Of a stretch of 64,000 nucleotides of DNA, positions 37,959 through 48,467 are shown piece after piece (the first letter of the stretch is position 1; each line of letters starts with the position of its first letter). The position numbers and the translations under genes are program-made. The notes beneath the pieces were generated by a model, which was not told where the DNA came from, searched no databases, and was given only the letters and a program-made list of their open reading frames with translations. The DNA comes from Prochlorococcus sp. AG-388-A04 (GTDB lineage Bacteria > Cyanobacteriota > Cyanobacteriia > PCC-6307 > Cyanobiaceae). The stretch covers positions 105,849 to 169,848 of the forward strand of contig QCGL01000001.1 in the NCBI GenBank assembly GCA_003279935.1, read 5' to 3'.

Positions 37959-38195
37959 TCAATCAGGCACAGGGTCACATCCACAGGGAGTTAAAGGATG
38001 ACATCGGCTTAATCTTCTTAAAGTTAACCACCCTCCCTTCCAAGGACCATGTCTAGTAATTGCCTCGTATCCATAAGAGCTGCAGCTTGGTATAAATCTA
38101 CATCTTGGTCCGAAAAAAGGAGAAAACCACTTTTGATAAAAGGAAATCATAAAAAGAAGTATAGAAGTAATTGATTTATTAATAGTTTTGAACAC
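37959..38195 (-). CDS. yidD: Membrane protein insertion efficiency factor YidD
   Basis: 78 residues with an amphipathic N-terminal helix and the YidD signature FGPRCRFIPSCSSYGYEAITRHGPWKGGWLTLRRLSRCHPLTPCGCDPVP in the second half (blocks RFIPSCSSY, RLSRCHP, GCDPVP). Helps YidC-dependent insertion at the membrane. Divergent from rpsD. Confidence 0.94.
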   Translation of the reverse strand: MFKTINKSITSILLFMISFYQKWFSPFFGPRCRFIPSCSSYGYEAITRHGPWKGGWLTLRRLSRCHPLTPCGCDPVPD

Positions 38196-38290
38196 TTTAA
38201 TGTTGTAAAATAACAGTTCAGTAATAATTAGTTTAGTTGAATTTAATCAATTATCCAATTTATTGCAAATCTCAATCTTAATTTAAACTT

Positions 38291-38899
38291 ATGTCAAGAT
38301 ACCGCGGCCCAAGATTAAGGGTTACGCGTCGCTTGGGAGAACTACCAGGTCTCACTAGGAAAGCTTCAAAGAAGTCTAATCCTCCAGGTCAGCACGGCCA
38401 AGCCCGTCGCAAGCGATCAGAATACGCAATTCGTCTAGAAGAAAAGCAGAAACTTAGATTCAACTATGGAGTTTCTGAAAGGCAACTTGTTCGTTATGTT
38501 AAAAAAGCTAGGGCTCAAGAAGGGTCTACAGGAACCAATCTCCTTAGACTTTTAGAAAACAGATTAGATAATGTTTGTTTTAGATTAGGTTTTGGTGGAA
38601 CAATCCCAGGTTCAAGACAATTAGTAAATCATGGGCATGTTACCATAAATGGAAAAGTTCTTGATATTGCTGGTTACCAATGTAAACCAGGAGATGTAAT
38701 TAGCATTAAGGAAAATAAAGCGAGTAAAAAACTTGTAGAAGGAAATATTGAATTTCCTGGTTTAGCTAATGTTCCACCTCACATAGAGTTAGACAAACCT
38801 AAGTTAACAGGAAAAATCAATGGAAAGTGTGATAGAGAATGGGTCGCTCTTGAAATAAACGAGTTATTAGTTGTTGAATACTATTCAAGAAAAGTATAA
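38291..38899 (+). CDS. rpsD: 30S ribosomal protein S4
   Basis: Early 16S rRNA-binding protein. [16 protein letters not shown] at the start, [15 protein letters not shown] near 28-42, an S4 RNA-binding domain ([13 protein letters not shown].. [14 protein letters not shown] near 87-122) and the C-terminal [21 protein letters not shown]. 202 residues. Codon use is slightly richer in G+C than surrounding genes, as expected for a highly expressed gene. Confidence 0.98.
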   Translation: MSRYRGPRLRVTRRLGELPGLTRKASKKSNPPGQHGQARRKRSEYAIRLEEKQKLRFNYGVSERQLVRYVKKARAQEGSTGTNLLRLLENRLDNVCFRLGFGGTIPGSRQLVNHGHVTINGKVLDIAGYQCKPGDVISIKENKASKKLVEGNIEFPGLANVPPHIELDKPKLTGKINGKCDREWVALEINELLVVEYYSRKV

Positions 38900-38925
38900 A
38901 AATCCTTTTCTTCAAATTATTAAAT

Positions 38926-38946
38926 CTCTCACTTTATTGGTGAGAG
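38926..38946 (+). terminator. Hairpin downstream of rpsD
   Basis: CTCTCAC-tttattg-GTGAGAG, a perfect 7-bp stem followed by gtttaattaatt. The U-tract is short, so termination strength is uncertain; placement 27 bp after the rpsD stop fits. Confidence 0.6.
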
Positions 38947-38973
38947 GTTTAATTAATTCTTATTTTGAAAACA

Positions 38974-40137
38974 ATGGAAAATAAGAAAAATATTTTCAAA
39001 AATCCAGGTGTTAAAACCTTGTCAATTCATCATGGAGAATCATTTTCGGAAGAAACTGGATGTGTCATGCCACCAATTTTTTCTAGCTCAACTTTTAAAC
39101 ATGGTAATAAGGGCAATTTTGATTACACCAGATCAGGTAATCCAAATTTTAAAATTCTAGAAAATATACTTAAATCCTTAGAAGAATCGAAATACTGTAC
39201 AGTTTTTGGATCTGGCATAAGTGCAGTAACTGCAATTACATCTTCATTAAAATCAGGAGATAGAATACTTTGCGAGTCTAATCTATATGGTTGTACAGTA
39301 AGAATGTTCGAAAAAATTTTCAAAAAATTTGGAATAGAAGTTTTATATACAGATTTTACAGATAAAGAAAGCCTCAAAGAAATTAAAGACTTTCAGCCAA
39401 CCTTGATATGGCTCGAAAGTCCAACTAATCCTCTTTTAAAAGTTCTTGATATTGAACTTATTTGCCATGAAGCTAATAAGTACAAAATACCTGTGGTTCT
39501 AGATAACACCTTTTCTACATCTCTCATTCAAAAACCTTTAGAACTAGGCGCAACACTATCTTTAATAAGTACAACAAAATTTATAAATGGCCATAGTGAT
39601 GCACTTGGTGGTGCAGTACTTACAAATAATAAAGAATGGAATAATAAGATGCTTTTCTCTCAAAAAGCTTTAGGCCTTCAACCCTCGCCTTTTGATTCAT
39701 GGTTAATTACAAGAGGAGTAAAAACTCTCCCTCTAAGAATCGAACAACAAACAAAAAGTGCAGAGATAATTTCTAAGGAAATTGAAAATCACAGAATAAT
39801 TGGTAAAGTTTTTTATCCCTTTAATCAAAAACATCCACAATTCAATTTAGCAAAATCACAAATGAAATCTGGTGGTTCAATGATCACACTTAAATTAAAC
39901 TTAAACAAATCGGACACTTTTAAATTTTGTAAATCACTCAGATATTTCTCATTAGCTGAGAGTCTTGGAGGCGTTGAAAGTTTAATTTGCCACCCTGCAA
40001 CAATGACTCATGCATCTGTTGATGACAAAACAAAAAACCTTCTAGGTATTGATGATTCGCTTATAAGATTGTCGGTAGGTTGTGAAGATACAAATGATTT
40101 AATCTCAGATCTCTTATTTGCCTTAAATAAATTCTAA
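38974..40137 (+). CDS. metB: Cystathionine gamma-synthase family PLP enzyme
   Basis: Forms cystathionine from an activated homoserine and cysteine. ATG 38974 (387 residues) is preferred to the upstream in-frame TTG 38965. Cofactor motifs: YTRSGNPN near 49-56, GSGISAVTAI near 79-88, SPTNPLLKVLDI near 146-157, DNTFSTSL near 174-181 and Schiff-base Lys in STTKFINGHSDALGG near 197-211. A second, larger PLP enzyme follows after 3 bp, then cysK, giving a cysteine-to-methionine block. Confidence 0.88.
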   Translation: MENKKNIFKNPGVKTLSIHHGESFSEETGCVMPPIFSSSTFKHGNKGNFDYTRSGNPNFKILENILKSLEESKYCTVFGSGISAVTAITSSLKSGDRILCESNLYGCTVRMFEKIFKKFGIEVLYTDFTDKESLKEIKDFQPTLIWLESPTNPLLKVLDIELICHEANKYKIPVVLDNTFSTSLIQKPLELGATLSLISTTKFINGHSDALGGAVLTNNKEWNNKMLFSQKALGLQPSPFDSWLITRGVKTLPLRIEQQTKSAEIISKEIENHRIIGKVFYPFNQKHPQFNLAKSQMKSGGSMITLKLNLNKSDTFKFCKSLRYFSLAESLGGVESLICHPATMTHASVDDKTKNLLGIDDSLIRLSVGCEDTNDLISDLLFALNKF

Positions 40138-40140
40138 AAA

Positions 40141-41610
40141 TTGAGAAATTTACTTAAAAATCCAATATGGAGAAGTTCAGAATTGGGATATTCGATTCCT
40201 GATAATGAACATGCTGTTTCTGTAGCTTTACCAACTTGGAATGATGTAATTAATTATGAGGAAAAAAATCCAAAATGCATGGAATTATTAAAATCAATCT
40301 ATCCTCGTTTTGGTCATAATCCTTTGGTAAAAAGATTATGTGAAAAGGTAAAAAAAGAAAGTCACTTAAATGATCAAAGTATCTGGCCCTATCCAGATGA
40401 AAGAATAGCTTTAAAAGCAAAAAAATACTGTGATAGAAATACTTCTATAGGATCTTCATATATCGAAAGAGGGCATAATTTAGCTTTTTTAATTACTAGA
40501 GAATCAGCGTGCAAATATGCAAGATCTTTTTGGCAACATACCGGTCTCGGTATATCTTCAAGAGCGGCTGCAATTGAATTGGGCCTAGAGGATTGCCCTT
40601 CAAAATCTTTAGCCAATGAAAGTTGTCAAAGGATAAAAGATAGAATTTCTAAGTTTACAAAAATAAGCTCTAATGATGTTCACTTGACCTCATCTGGCAT
40701 GTCAGCGTTATACACGGCATTAGAAATAATATATAAATTATTTCCAGATAGACCTACACTTCAAATTGGTTTCCCATATGTAGATGTACTTAAATTACCA
40801 ATGCATATCTTTCATGGAGCCAACTTAATAACAGAAGAAAATTGCAAGGATATTGAATTAGAAATTATAAAAATAAATCCAGCAGCCTTGATTATTGAAT
40901 TACCAAGTAATCCAATGCTCAAATGTGTGAACATAAAAAAAATTTCAGAAATAGCTAATAAATTAAATATACCTGTGATAACTGACGATACTATTGGTTC
41001 AAATTTAAATATAAATTCTCTAGAACATGCAGATATCGTTTTCACTTCACTAACAAAAATCTTTTCAGGTAGCGGGGATATTCTTGCTGGGTCGCTAATA
41101 CTAAATCCAAAAAGCAGATGGATTGATCAATTTAGAAATGCTTTAAATGAAATCAACCTTCCAATGCTTTCAGATGGCGATATGGTTTCACTAGAAAAAG
41201 CTAGTAGAGATGTAAAACAAAGAGTTTTTAAGCAAAATAAAGCATGTTTAGAATTAAAAAAAAGATTAGAAACCCGCAAAGAGATCAAAAATATTTTCCA
41301 TCCGGAAAATTGTCCTAATTTCAATTCCATACTGACTTCTGATGGGGGATATGGTTGCTTATTATCCTTTGAATTAAAAGGAGGTCTCGAGAAAGCTAAA
41401 AAGTTTTATGATTCTCTTCAAATATCAAAAGGACCTAGTTTAGGTACAAAATTTACCCTTGTATGTCCTTATGTTTTATTAGCTCATTATGACGAATTAG
41501 ATTGGGTTGAAAGTTTTAACATTCCTTCGCACCTTATTAGAGTATCTGTGGGACTAGAAGATAAAGATCACTTATGGAGAATCTTTTCTGAAGCATTAAA
41601 TAATTTTTAA
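40141..41610 (+). CDS. Second Cys/Met-metabolism PLP enzyme, N-terminally extended
   Basis: 489 residues from TTG 40141, about 100 longer than cystathionine synthases. Residues 1-130 (PIWRSSELGYSIPDNEHAVSVALPTWNDVINYEE at the start) have no match to the PLP fold that I recognise. From about 160 the usual Cys/Met fold appears: TSSGMSALYTALEI, IELPSNPMLKCVNI, TDDTIGSNLN and Schiff-base Lys in TSLTKIFSGSGD near 300-311. The region following metB and preceding cysK suggests transsulfuration (beta-lyase or gamma-synthase); the exact reaction is open. Confidence 0.75.
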   Translation: MRNLLKNPIWRSSELGYSIPDNEHAVSVALPTWNDVINYEEKNPKCMELLKSIYPRFGHNPLVKRLCEKVKKESHLNDQSIWPYPDERIALKAKKYCDRNTSIGSSYIERGHNLAFLITRESACKYARSFWQHTGLGISSRAAAIELGLEDCPSKSLANESCQRIKDRISKFTKISSNDVHLTSSGMSALYTALEIIYKLFPDRPTLQIGFPYVDVLKLPMHIFHGANLITEENCKDIELEIIKINPAALIIELPSNPMLKCVNIKKISEIANKLNIPVITDDTIGSNLNINSLEHADIVFTSLTKIFSGSGDILAGSLILNPKSRWIDQFRNALNEINLPMLSDGDMVSLEKASRDVKQRVFKQNKACLELKKRLETRKEIKNIFHPENCPNFNSILTSDGGYGCLLSFELKGGLEKAKKFYDSLQISKGPSLGTKFTLVCPYVLLAHYDELDWVESFNIPSHLIRVSVGLEDKDHLWRIFSEALNNF

Positions 41611-41695
41611 ATTCCTAGTATTTACCGTATAAAAACCTATGTACTCTTTTTTCTAAAAAATAGTTAGAATTAATATATATTTTCTCAACGTATAA

Positions 41696-42682
41696 ATGGC
41701 AAAAATTTATGAGGACAACAGTTTTGCTATTGGAAACACTCCATTAGTAAAATTAAAATCAGTTACTAAAAACGCTAAAGCTACTGTATTGGCAAAAATT
41801 GAAGGTAGAAATCCTGCCTACAGTGTTAAATGCAGGATTGGTGCAAACATGATATGGGACGCGGAGAAAAGCGGAAAACTTACAAAAGATAAAACCATTG
41901 TTGAACCTACATCCGGAAATACTGGAATTGCCTTAGCTTTTACAGCTTCAGCAAGAGGTTACAAACTAATCCTTACAATGCCAGAATCCATGTCCATTGA
42001 AAGGAGAAGAGTGATGGCAGTGTTGGGGGCCGAAATTGTTTTAACAGAGGCTTCTAAAGGTATGCCAGGAGCAATTGCTAAAGCTAAAGAGATCGCAGAA
42101 AGTAATCCTTCTCAATATTTCATGCCAGGTCAGTTTGATAATCCAGCAAACCCGGAAATTCATTTCAAAACAACTGGGCCTGAAATTTGGGATGATTGCG
42201 ATGGTGAAATTGATGTTTTTGTTGCAGGGGTTGGAACAGGTGGAACAATTACAGGAGTATCTAGATATATTAAACAAGAGAAGGGCAAGAATATTGTTTC
42301 TGTAGCAGTAGAACCATCACATAGCCCTGTTATTACACAGACAATGAATGGAGAAGAAGTTAAATCTGGACCACACAAAATACAAGGCATAGGAGCAGGA
42401 TTTATTCCCAAAAATCTTGATTTATCAATTGTTGATAAAGTTGAACAAGTTACGAATGATGAATCAATCGAAATGGCTCTTAGATTGGCAAAAGAAGAAG
42501 GGCTTCTCGTGGGAATATCTTGTGGGGCTGCTGCTGCTGCTGCTGTAAGATTAGCTGAGCAAGATGAATATGCAGGAAAAACTATAGTGGTTGTTTTGCC
42601 AGATTTAGCTGAGAGGTATTTATCATCAATTATGTTTACTGAAGTTCCAAGTGGAATAATTCAGGAGCCAGTTAAAGCTTAA
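41696..42682 (+). CDS. cysK: Cysteine synthase (O-acetylserine sulfhydrylase)
   Basis: Makes cysteine from O-acetylserine and sulfide. 328 residues with TPLVKLKSV at the start, PLP Lys 45 in [18 protein letters not shown] near 76-82, [18 protein letters not shown] near 181-198 and [12 protein letters not shown] near 279. The Ala run is encoded by a gct repeat (42527-42545). 85 bp after the upstream PLP gene. Confidence 0.95.
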   Translation: MAKIYEDNSFAIGNTPLVKLKSVTKNAKATVLAKIEGRNPAYSVKCRIGANMIWDAEKSGKLTKDKTIVEPTSGNTGIALAFTASARGYKLILTMPESMSIERRRVMAVLGAEIVLTEASKGMPGAIAKAKEIAESNPSQYFMPGQFDNPANPEIHFKTTGPEIWDDCDGEIDVFVAGVGTGGTITGVSRYIKQEKGKNIVSVAVEPSHSPVITQTMNGEEVKSGPHKIQGIGAGFIPKNLDLSIVDKVEQVTNDESIEMALRLAKEEGLLVGISCGAAAAAAVRLAEQDEYAGKTIVVVLPDLAERYLSSIMFTEVPSGIIQEPVKA

Positions 42683-42687
42683 ATTTA

Positions 42688-43809
42688 TTATTTCTCCAGA
42701 AATGAATCTGGAGAAATATACATAGCATCGCCATAAGAGAAAAATCTAAATTTTTCTCTTATGGCGTTTTTATATAGATTTAATAATCTTTCTCTACCAA
42801 TCATTGCGCTTACTAGAAGTAATAATGAACTCTTTGGAAGATGAAAATTAGTTAATAATCCATCAACTGCCTTGAATTTGTAGCCTGGCTTAATTACTAA
42901 ATCAACATACTTAGCTATAGGAATTAAGTCTTCGATTTCATTCGAATAGCAACTTTCAAGAGCTCTTACGCTAGTTGTTCCTACAGCTATTACTCTTCTG
43001 TTGGTTTTTTTTACTCTTTTTATTTCTTCTACCACTTTCCTACTAACACTGACCCACTCTTTATGAAGTTTTAAATTAGATAAATCTTCTTGATCAATTG
43101 GCTTAAATGTTCCATAACCTACATGCAAAGTAATTGGCATAACTAATATGCCCTTTTTTTTTAAATTTGAAATAAGACTTTTACTTAAATGTAATCCTGC
43201 TGTTGGCGCAGCAACTGCTCCAGGATTACTTGCATATTCAGTTTGATAACTATTTTCATGAAAAGATTCTTCTTCGGCTCTTTTTATATATGGAGGTAGC
43301 GGGATTTCTCCGTATATATCAAGGAGATTATTCATTGAAATTAGATCATTTATATTTTCTGGAAACTTGATAAATCTTCCTCCAGTTTCTTTATCAATCC
43401 CAGAAATATGCAATTTTATATCTTTTGCCAAGGATGATTTTAAATTTAATTGTCTGTTTACTTTTAACTTTTTAGCAGGCTTTGCTAGACATAGCCAAGT
43501 AGATTCATCTGCTTTCTCCAAAACTAGTAATTCGACTAATCTCCCATTTTCTAATTCAACCTTTAACCTTGCTTTCATCACCTTCGTATCATTTACAACT
43601 ACCAAATCACCCTTTCTAAGTTCGTCTAAGAGATTCTTTGTATATTTATTTGTTGTAAAGTCTTCTTCTAATGAACTATCTCTAACTATCATTAATCTAG
43701 ATTCATGCCTTACTTTAGAAGGTTTATTAGCAATTAATGTTTCATCAAGAATATAATCATAAGCTTCTAGCTTATGATCTATTTCTTCATTATGAATTTC
43801 AAAATTCAA
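42688..43809 (-). CDS. queA: S-adenosylmethionine:tRNA ribosyltransferase-isomerase
   Basis: Adds the epoxycyclopentanediol precursor to 7-aminomethyl-7-deazaguanine in queuosine synthesis. 373 residues. Markers include LIANKPSKVRHESRLMIV near 25, PGAVAAPTAGLHLS near 191-204, LHVGYGTFKPI near 228 and GLLTNFHLPKSSLLLLVSA near 319. ATG 43809 lies 6 bp from the pdhC stop. Confidence 0.95.
   Translation of the reverse strand: MNFEIHNEEIDHKLEAYDYILDETLIANKPSKVRHESRLMIVRDSSLEEDFTTNKYTKNLLDELRKGDLVVVNDTKVMKARLKVELENGRLVELLVLEKADESTWLCLAKPAKKLKVNRQLNLKSSLAKDIKLHISGIDKETGGRFIKFPENINDLISMNNLLDIYGEIPLPPYIKRAEEESFHENSYQTEYASNPGAVAAPTAGLHLSKSLISNLKKKGILVMPITLHVGYGTFKPIDQEDLSNLKLHKEWVSVSRKVVEEIKRVKKTNRRVIAVGTTSVRALESCYSNEIEDLIPIAKYVDLVIKPGYKFKAVDGLLTNFHLPKSSLLLLVSAMIGRERLLNLYKNAIREKFRFFSYGDAMYISPDSFLEK
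42690..42717. terminator. Perfect 10-bp hairpin at the cysK/queA convergence
   Basis: ATTTCTCCAG-aaatgaat-CTGGAGAAAT. It lies between the two stops and inside the last codons of queA, so it could end or stabilise both convergent transcripts. There is no U-tract of more than three, which makes simple intrinsic termination less certain. Confidence 0.55.
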
Positions 43810-43815
43810 TTAAAA

Positions 43816-45183
43816 TTAGGCTACAAGTGTTTCTGGCTCGTTTTCAATCAACGAAGATAAGTCTTTTAAGAATGATGCACCATCAGCACCATAAATTACT
43901 CTATGATCAGCTGTTAAATTTACTTGCATTATTTTTTTTACAGATATTGAGCCATCATTATTAGCAACAACTGTTGGCTTCGATGATGCTATGGCTAAAA
44001 TCGCACCTGTACCTGGTGGAAGTATTGCATCAAACCTATCAACACCAAACATTCCTAAATTTGACAAAGTAAATGTTCCTGTTGAGTATTCATCTGGTTC
44101 TAATTGTTTTGCTCTAGATCTTTTAACAAGATCTTTCCACTCTCTTGATAATTCAAATAAATCAGTGTTACAAGGTTCTTTTAATACTGGAGTTATCAAT
44201 CCTCCATCTTCCATAGCAACAGCCACAGCAATATTTATATTTTCTGGATATGAAATTCCGTTTTCTGAAAAGCTTGAATTAACTTGGGGATGTTTTTTAA
44301 GTGTCTTTGCTACTGCCTTGACTAATAATGCAGTCATAGTAACTCCATTTTGCTTTACTTTCTTATAAAAATTATCCAATTTATCAGTATTGATTGAATA
44401 ACCAACTCTAAAACATGGAACATTTAAACTTGATTCCATATTCTTATTGACAGCTTTTTGAAGAGTATTAAATTGAACAGTTTCCCCAGGGTTTCCAAAA
44501 CTATTCCCTAATATCTCTGATTTACTTTCAGCTTGAATATGAGGACTGCCAATACTAGAGGAAGAACTCCCCTCTCCTATCCATGGAATAGACACAGGTT
44601 GGCCATTTGCCTTCAATACATCATCAGCCTGAATCCTTCCATGAGGGCCTGATCCACGCACTTTTGCTAATTCAACTCCCATTGTAGAAGCAAGCTTTTT
44701 TGCCCTTGGAGATGCTATTAATCTTGAAGAATTATTACTAGTAGAGGCGTTAAATTGAATCTCATTAGAGGTAATTAGCACTTTTTCCCTTTTAATCTCG
44801 ACTTCCTGCTCATTATTTTGAGGCACGTCTTTTTGCATTTCTTCTTTTATTTCAGATTTATTATTTGGCAATTCGAGTTGGGCATCACTGGATACTTCAA
44901 TCTGTTTAACTTTATTTTGTTCTTGTATAGAAGCTATCTCATCCTGATTCTCTACAATAAGTCCGATAGTTTCACCTACTGGAGCAGTGCTACCAGCTGG
45001 CATGAGTACTGCTGCAAGATATCCATCTTGGAAAGATTCAACATCCATATCAGCTTTATCTGATTCAACAACTAAAACAGATTCTCCTCTTTCAACTTTA
45101 TCTCCAGGATTCTTTAACCATTCAACAATTTTGCCTTCAGTCATCGTAGAACTAAGAGCAGGCATAAATATTTCGTGAGACAT
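43816..45183 (-). CDS. pdhC: Pyruvate dehydrogenase E2 (dihydrolipoamide acetyltransferase)
   Basis: Acetyl transfer from E1 to CoA in the pyruvate dehydrogenase complex. 455 residues: lipoyl domain 1-80 with lipoyl-Lys 43 in ESDKADMDVES, an acidic/polar linker, a peripheral-subunit-binding domain near 158-193 (ASPRAKKLASTMGVELAKVRGSGPHGRI, in part) and the catalytic domain with TADHRVIYGADGASFL, His 427. The catalytic loop reads HRVIYGADG rather than HRVVDGA, a variant seen in plastid-type E2. No E1 or E3 genes adjacent. Confidence 0.93.
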   Translation of the reverse strand: MSHEIFMPALSSTMTEGKIVEWLKNPGDKVERGESVLVVESDKADMDVESFQDGYLAAVLMPAGSTAPVGETIGLIVENQDEIASIQEQNKVKQIEVSSDAQLELPNNKSEIKEEMQKDVPQNNEQEVEIKREKVLITSNEIQFNASTSNNSSRLIASPRAKKLASTMGVELAKVRGSGPHGRIQADDVLKANGQPVSIPWIGEGSSSSSIGSPHIQAESKSEILGNSFGNPGETVQFNTLQKAVNKNMESSLNVPCFRVGYSINTDKLDNFYKKVKQNGVTMTALLVKAVAKTLKKHPQVNSSFSENGISYPENINIAVAVAMEDGGLITPVLKEPCNTDLFELSREWKDLVKRSRAKQLEPDEYSTGTFTLSNLGMFGVDRFDAILPPGTGAILAIASSKPTVVANNDGSISVKKIMQVNLTADHRVIYGADGASFLKDLSSLIENEPETLVA

Positions 45184-45318
45184 CAGATAAATTTTTTAAA
45201 ATTTTACTAGCTTTAAGAACTTACAAAACTCCTAAAGATCGTTATGTTTATATTTTACAAAAAAATAGCCCCAAAGAAACTATGATTTACATTCAAAAAG
45301 GAATTTAAACTTTTAAAT

Positions 45319-45765
45319 TTATTCGTTGTTATTAATCGATTGAATTATCCCATCTTTAACTGTTATTGAAACTTGCATCTTCTTAATAAGATTATCTCCA
45401 ACCGAAACATCACAAAAGCTATCAACCTGTCCTTGATCAACAATTTCATCCATTTTTAAATCACGAACTTGGCTTTGTTGTTGCAATAGATTTCTTTTTT
45501 GCTCTTCAAGTTCGTTTCTTTTCGCCCCAACTTGTTGCTGAACTTGGCCAACTTGTTCTTGAACTCTAGGATCTAATGGATTTACTGACTGAGATCTTAT
45601 ATTACTAACTATTTGTTGACCTTCTTGTTCAAGTTGTGATAACTGTTGGTCAACTGCGGAAATCGCATTACTTAATTCCTTCTCAGCATCTTCTTTCCAA
45701 GTAGGGGTAACAATAGCTTTTATTGCTATTGAACGTTTGATGGATATAGAGTTTTTAGTTTCCAT
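45319..45765 (-). CDS. YlqD-like coiled-coil protein
   Basis: 148 residues: short beta-type N-terminus (SIKRSIAIKAIVTPTWKEDAE), a long Gln/Glu-rich coiled coil (about 25-105) and a C-terminal DVSVGDNLIKKMQVSITVKDGIIQSI beta hairpin. The build matches YlqD-family proteins, which have no defined role. Starts with ATG 45765; the gene lies between pdhC and fadD without overlaps. Confidence 0.7.
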   Translation of the reverse strand: METKNSISIKRSIAIKAIVTPTWKEDAEKELSNAISAVDQQLSQLEQEGQQIVSNIRSQSVNPLDPRVQEQVGQVQQQVGAKRNELEEQKRNLLQQQSQVRDLKMDEIVDQGQVDSFCDVSVGDNLIKKMQVSITVKDGIIQSINNNE

Positions 45766-45798
45766 AAAAAATTAATTTGCCCTTTCAATATAGAGTTA

Positions 45799-47748
45799 TC
45801 AAAGAGAATTTTCTTTTTTAATTTGTTTTTTATACATTTCTTCTATTTGTGATGAATATAAATCAACTATTTCTCTTCTTTTCTGCTTGAGAGTTTGAGT
45901 CAATAAACCATTTTCTAAAGTAAAAGCATCAACAAAATAGCAATCTAATACCTGTTCCTCAAATCTTGCTCCTAATCTGTTTTTTAGCAAATTATTTATC
46001 TGCGACTTAAAAAACAAACCAATTTTTTTATTCGAATTTAATTTGGAAATATTATTTTCAAAGAATTTATTTTCTACTAATTCTATGTTTGGAGCGACAA
46101 TTGCTGTTAAACATTTTTTATCTTGACCTACTAATTGAACTTGATTAATAAATTCAGAACTAAGAATCTCAGTTTCAAGGGGATTTGGCTCTATATTTTC
46201 TCCACTAGAAAGAACTATCGTATCCTTGGCTCGCCCTGTTATAACCAAAGATCCATTTGGAATAAGAAAACCTAAATCTCCAGTATCAAACCAACCATCT
46301 TTTGATAAAACATCTTTAGTAGCTGAAATATTATTCAAATAACCTTTCATAACTTGAGGTCCTTTAACAAGAATCTTGCCTATCTCTTTAAATTTCAAAA
46401 TCTTATCTTTTTCTTCATTCATTATTTTAATTTCAGTAAATGCTAATGGCTGTCCAGAAGATCCCCTTACATTAAGTTCTCTTCTTCTACAAGTTAGTAC
46501 TGGACTGGTTTCTGTTAATCCATAACCGACTAGAACATCTATACCTAAAGATTCAAAAAACAAATCTACATGCTCAGGTAAAGCACCTCCACCATTGATC
46601 GGAAATTTAAGTTTTTCTCCACATAATTGTTTCAAAATACTTGGCCATAAAAAAGTAGAAGATATCTTATGTATAAAAAATCTTCCTATTACAGATATTG
46701 TCAAAGATATTTTTGCTAAGGAACTTACTTGATTAATTTCTAAATTTCTGATCTTTCTTAAATTTCTTTTAAAAATAGAACTATTCTTTATCAAGATCTT
46801 TATAATTTTCTGTTTTTTAGGAGGCATTTTTTTTAAAGCCAAGAAAAAGCCATCATGAATCGCCTCCCATAGCCTAGGAACAGTAGCCATAACAACTGGC
46901 TTAACTTGTTTAATATCATCTTTCAGGAATTTTGGATTTGTATAAAATTGAGTACACCCGCATGAAAAAAAGAAATATTCTGCACTTCTTTCATACGAAT
47001 GCCAGATAGGTAATACACTCAAGACAGAAGTTCCGGGTTCTGGATCGGCGATATGGGCCAGATTAATGATTTGATGTAAAAAGTTTGCATGTGTCAAAGG
47101 AACACCTTTTGGTTTGCCTGTTGTCCCTGATGTATAGAGAATGCTGGCAATATCGTTAATCTGATGATTATATTTTTCGAATCTATTATTTTTTAAAAGA
47201 TTTTCCTCTCCTGCTTTTATAAATTCAGGCCAATTTATTAGATCTTCAAATTGTTCATCTTCCAGATTAACTATAAATTTGAATCTTTTTTTTAATTCAT
47301 TTTTTTTGTTTAATTTTAACCAGACTTCCTTAGATTGAACAATTAGACCAACAGAATTAGAGTGCTCAATTATATACTCTAATTCTACTGAAGGTGAATT
47401 AATGCCTCTGACAGCATTAATAGCTCCTAATCGCATCAAACCTTGATCAGCTATTAACCATCTTGGTGAGTTTTCAGATATTAATGTGACAACATCACCT
47501 TTAACTAAACCATAATTTTTAAAAGAATTAGAGACTTTAGTGATTAAATTAGCTAACTCAAAATAGGAATATTTTTCTTTATTTTTTCCTCTTAAATCAT
47601 TAATAGCTATAGTATCTCCACACTTTAATTTTAAGTATTCCCATATTTGATCAACATGATCAAGATTGTTTATATCTTTTCTTTTACTGGTAAATTTTTC
47701 ATTTTTTGTAGGAGATTTTAGTGCGGGCCAATATGCTAAATCTTTCAT
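45799..47748 (-). CDS. fadD: Long-chain acyl-CoA/acyl-ACP synthetase (AMP-forming)
   Basis: Activates free fatty acids as adenylates and loads them on CoA or ACP; in cyanobacteria this enzyme (Aas) recycles fatty acids released from membranes. 649 residues. ATP motif ILYTSGTTGKPKGVPLTH near 199-216, LVGYGLTETSPVLTCR near 402, and the AMP-binding GWFDTGDLGFL near 482 with GRAKDTIVLSSGENI near 500. Starts at ATG 47748. Confidence 0.92.
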   Translation of the reverse strand: MKDLAYWPALKSPTKNEKFTSKRKDINNLDHVDQIWEYLKLKCGDTIAINDLRGKNKEKYSYFELANLITKVSNSFKNYGLVKGDVVTLISENSPRWLIADQGLMRLGAINAVRGINSPSVELEYIIEHSNSVGLIVQSKEVWLKLNKKNELKKRFKFIVNLEDEQFEDLINWPEFIKAGEENLLKNNRFEKYNHQINDIASILYTSGTTGKPKGVPLTHANFLHQIINLAHIADPEPGTSVLSVLPIWHSYERSAEYFFFSCGCTQFYTNPKFLKDDIKQVKPVVMATVPRLWEAIHDGFFLALKKMPPKKQKIIKILIKNSSIFKRNLRKIRNLEINQVSSLAKISLTISVIGRFFIHKISSTFLWPSILKQLCGEKLKFPINGGGALPEHVDLFFESLGIDVLVGYGLTETSPVLTCRRRELNVRGSSGQPLAFTEIKIMNEEKDKILKFKEIGKILVKGPQVMKGYLNNISATKDVLSKDGWFDTGDLGFLIPNGSLVITGRAKDTIVLSSGENIEPNPLETEILSSEFINQVQLVGQDKKCLTAIVAPNIELVENKFFENNISKLNSNKKIGLFFKSQINNLLKNRLGARFEEQVLDCYFVDAFTLENGLLTQTLKQKRREIVDLYSSQIEEMYKKQIKKENSL

Positions 47749-47784
47749 ATTGATAATCTTTCCAAATCTTTTTAATTTCTATTC

Positions 47785-48423
47785 TTATACAAAATTAAAC
47801 TTAAACTCTTCGTGAATGATTTTTTTAACAATTTTCTTAACTTCTTTTATCTCTACATTTTTATTGTAATCAGACATATTTACCATTCGGCAGCCCTCAA
47901 TACCGCAAGGAACAATCTTATTAAAATTTTCTAATTTACAGTTTACGTTTATTGAGAAGCCATGGATTGTTACCCACCTTTTGCATCCAATACCGATTGA
48001 AGCAATTTTCCTTTCTCCTATCCACACCCCTGTAAATCCATCTTTAGTAGAGCAATCAATATTAAAACTTCTTAGAGTTTTAATAATTATTTTTTCAATT
48101 TTTCTTAAATACCAATTTAAATCTTTATTAAAATTACTCAGATCTAAAACTAAATAAGTAACTAATTGTCCTGGCATATGGCATGTAACCTCACCACCTC
48201 TATCAATTTTAAATACATCTTGTTCATCTGCTGAGAAAAGCAAGTTACCCATATTCGAACCTCTTCCCAAGGTATAACAAAGTTGATGCTCGCCTAACCA
48301 AATAAAATTGATATTTGATTTACCTGATATTAATGAGTCTTGATATTTTTTTTGTAATTTATATACATCATAAAAAAATGAAATTTTATCAGGTTGTTTA
48401 ATTATTGATGTTCTATTAATCAT
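47785..48423 (-). CDS. lipB: Octanoyltransferase (lipoate biosynthesis)
   Basis: Transfers octanoate from ACP to lipoyl domains such as that of PdhC encoded nearby. 212 residues. Motifs [13 protein letters not shown] near 53, [16 protein letters not shown] near 74-89, [25 protein letters not shown] (catalytic Lys near 136, in part) and [15 protein letters not shown] with catalytic Cys near 174. No LipA here. Divergent from hpf with 44 bp between starts. Confidence 0.92.
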   Translation of the reverse strand: MINRTSIIKQPDKISFFYDVYKLQKKYQDSLISGKSNINFIWLGEHQLCYTLGRGSNMGNLLFSADEQDVFKIDRGGEVTCHMPGQLVTYLVLDLSNFNKDLNWYLRKIEKIIIKTLRSFNIDCSTKDGFTGVWIGERKIASIGIGCKRWVTIHGFSINVNCKLENFNKIVPCGIEGCRMVNMSDYNKNVEIKEVKKIVKKIIHEEFKFNFV

Positions 48424-48467
48424 AGTTATGTAGATTTAGGAAGTATGAAAATATTTTTAGATTTATT

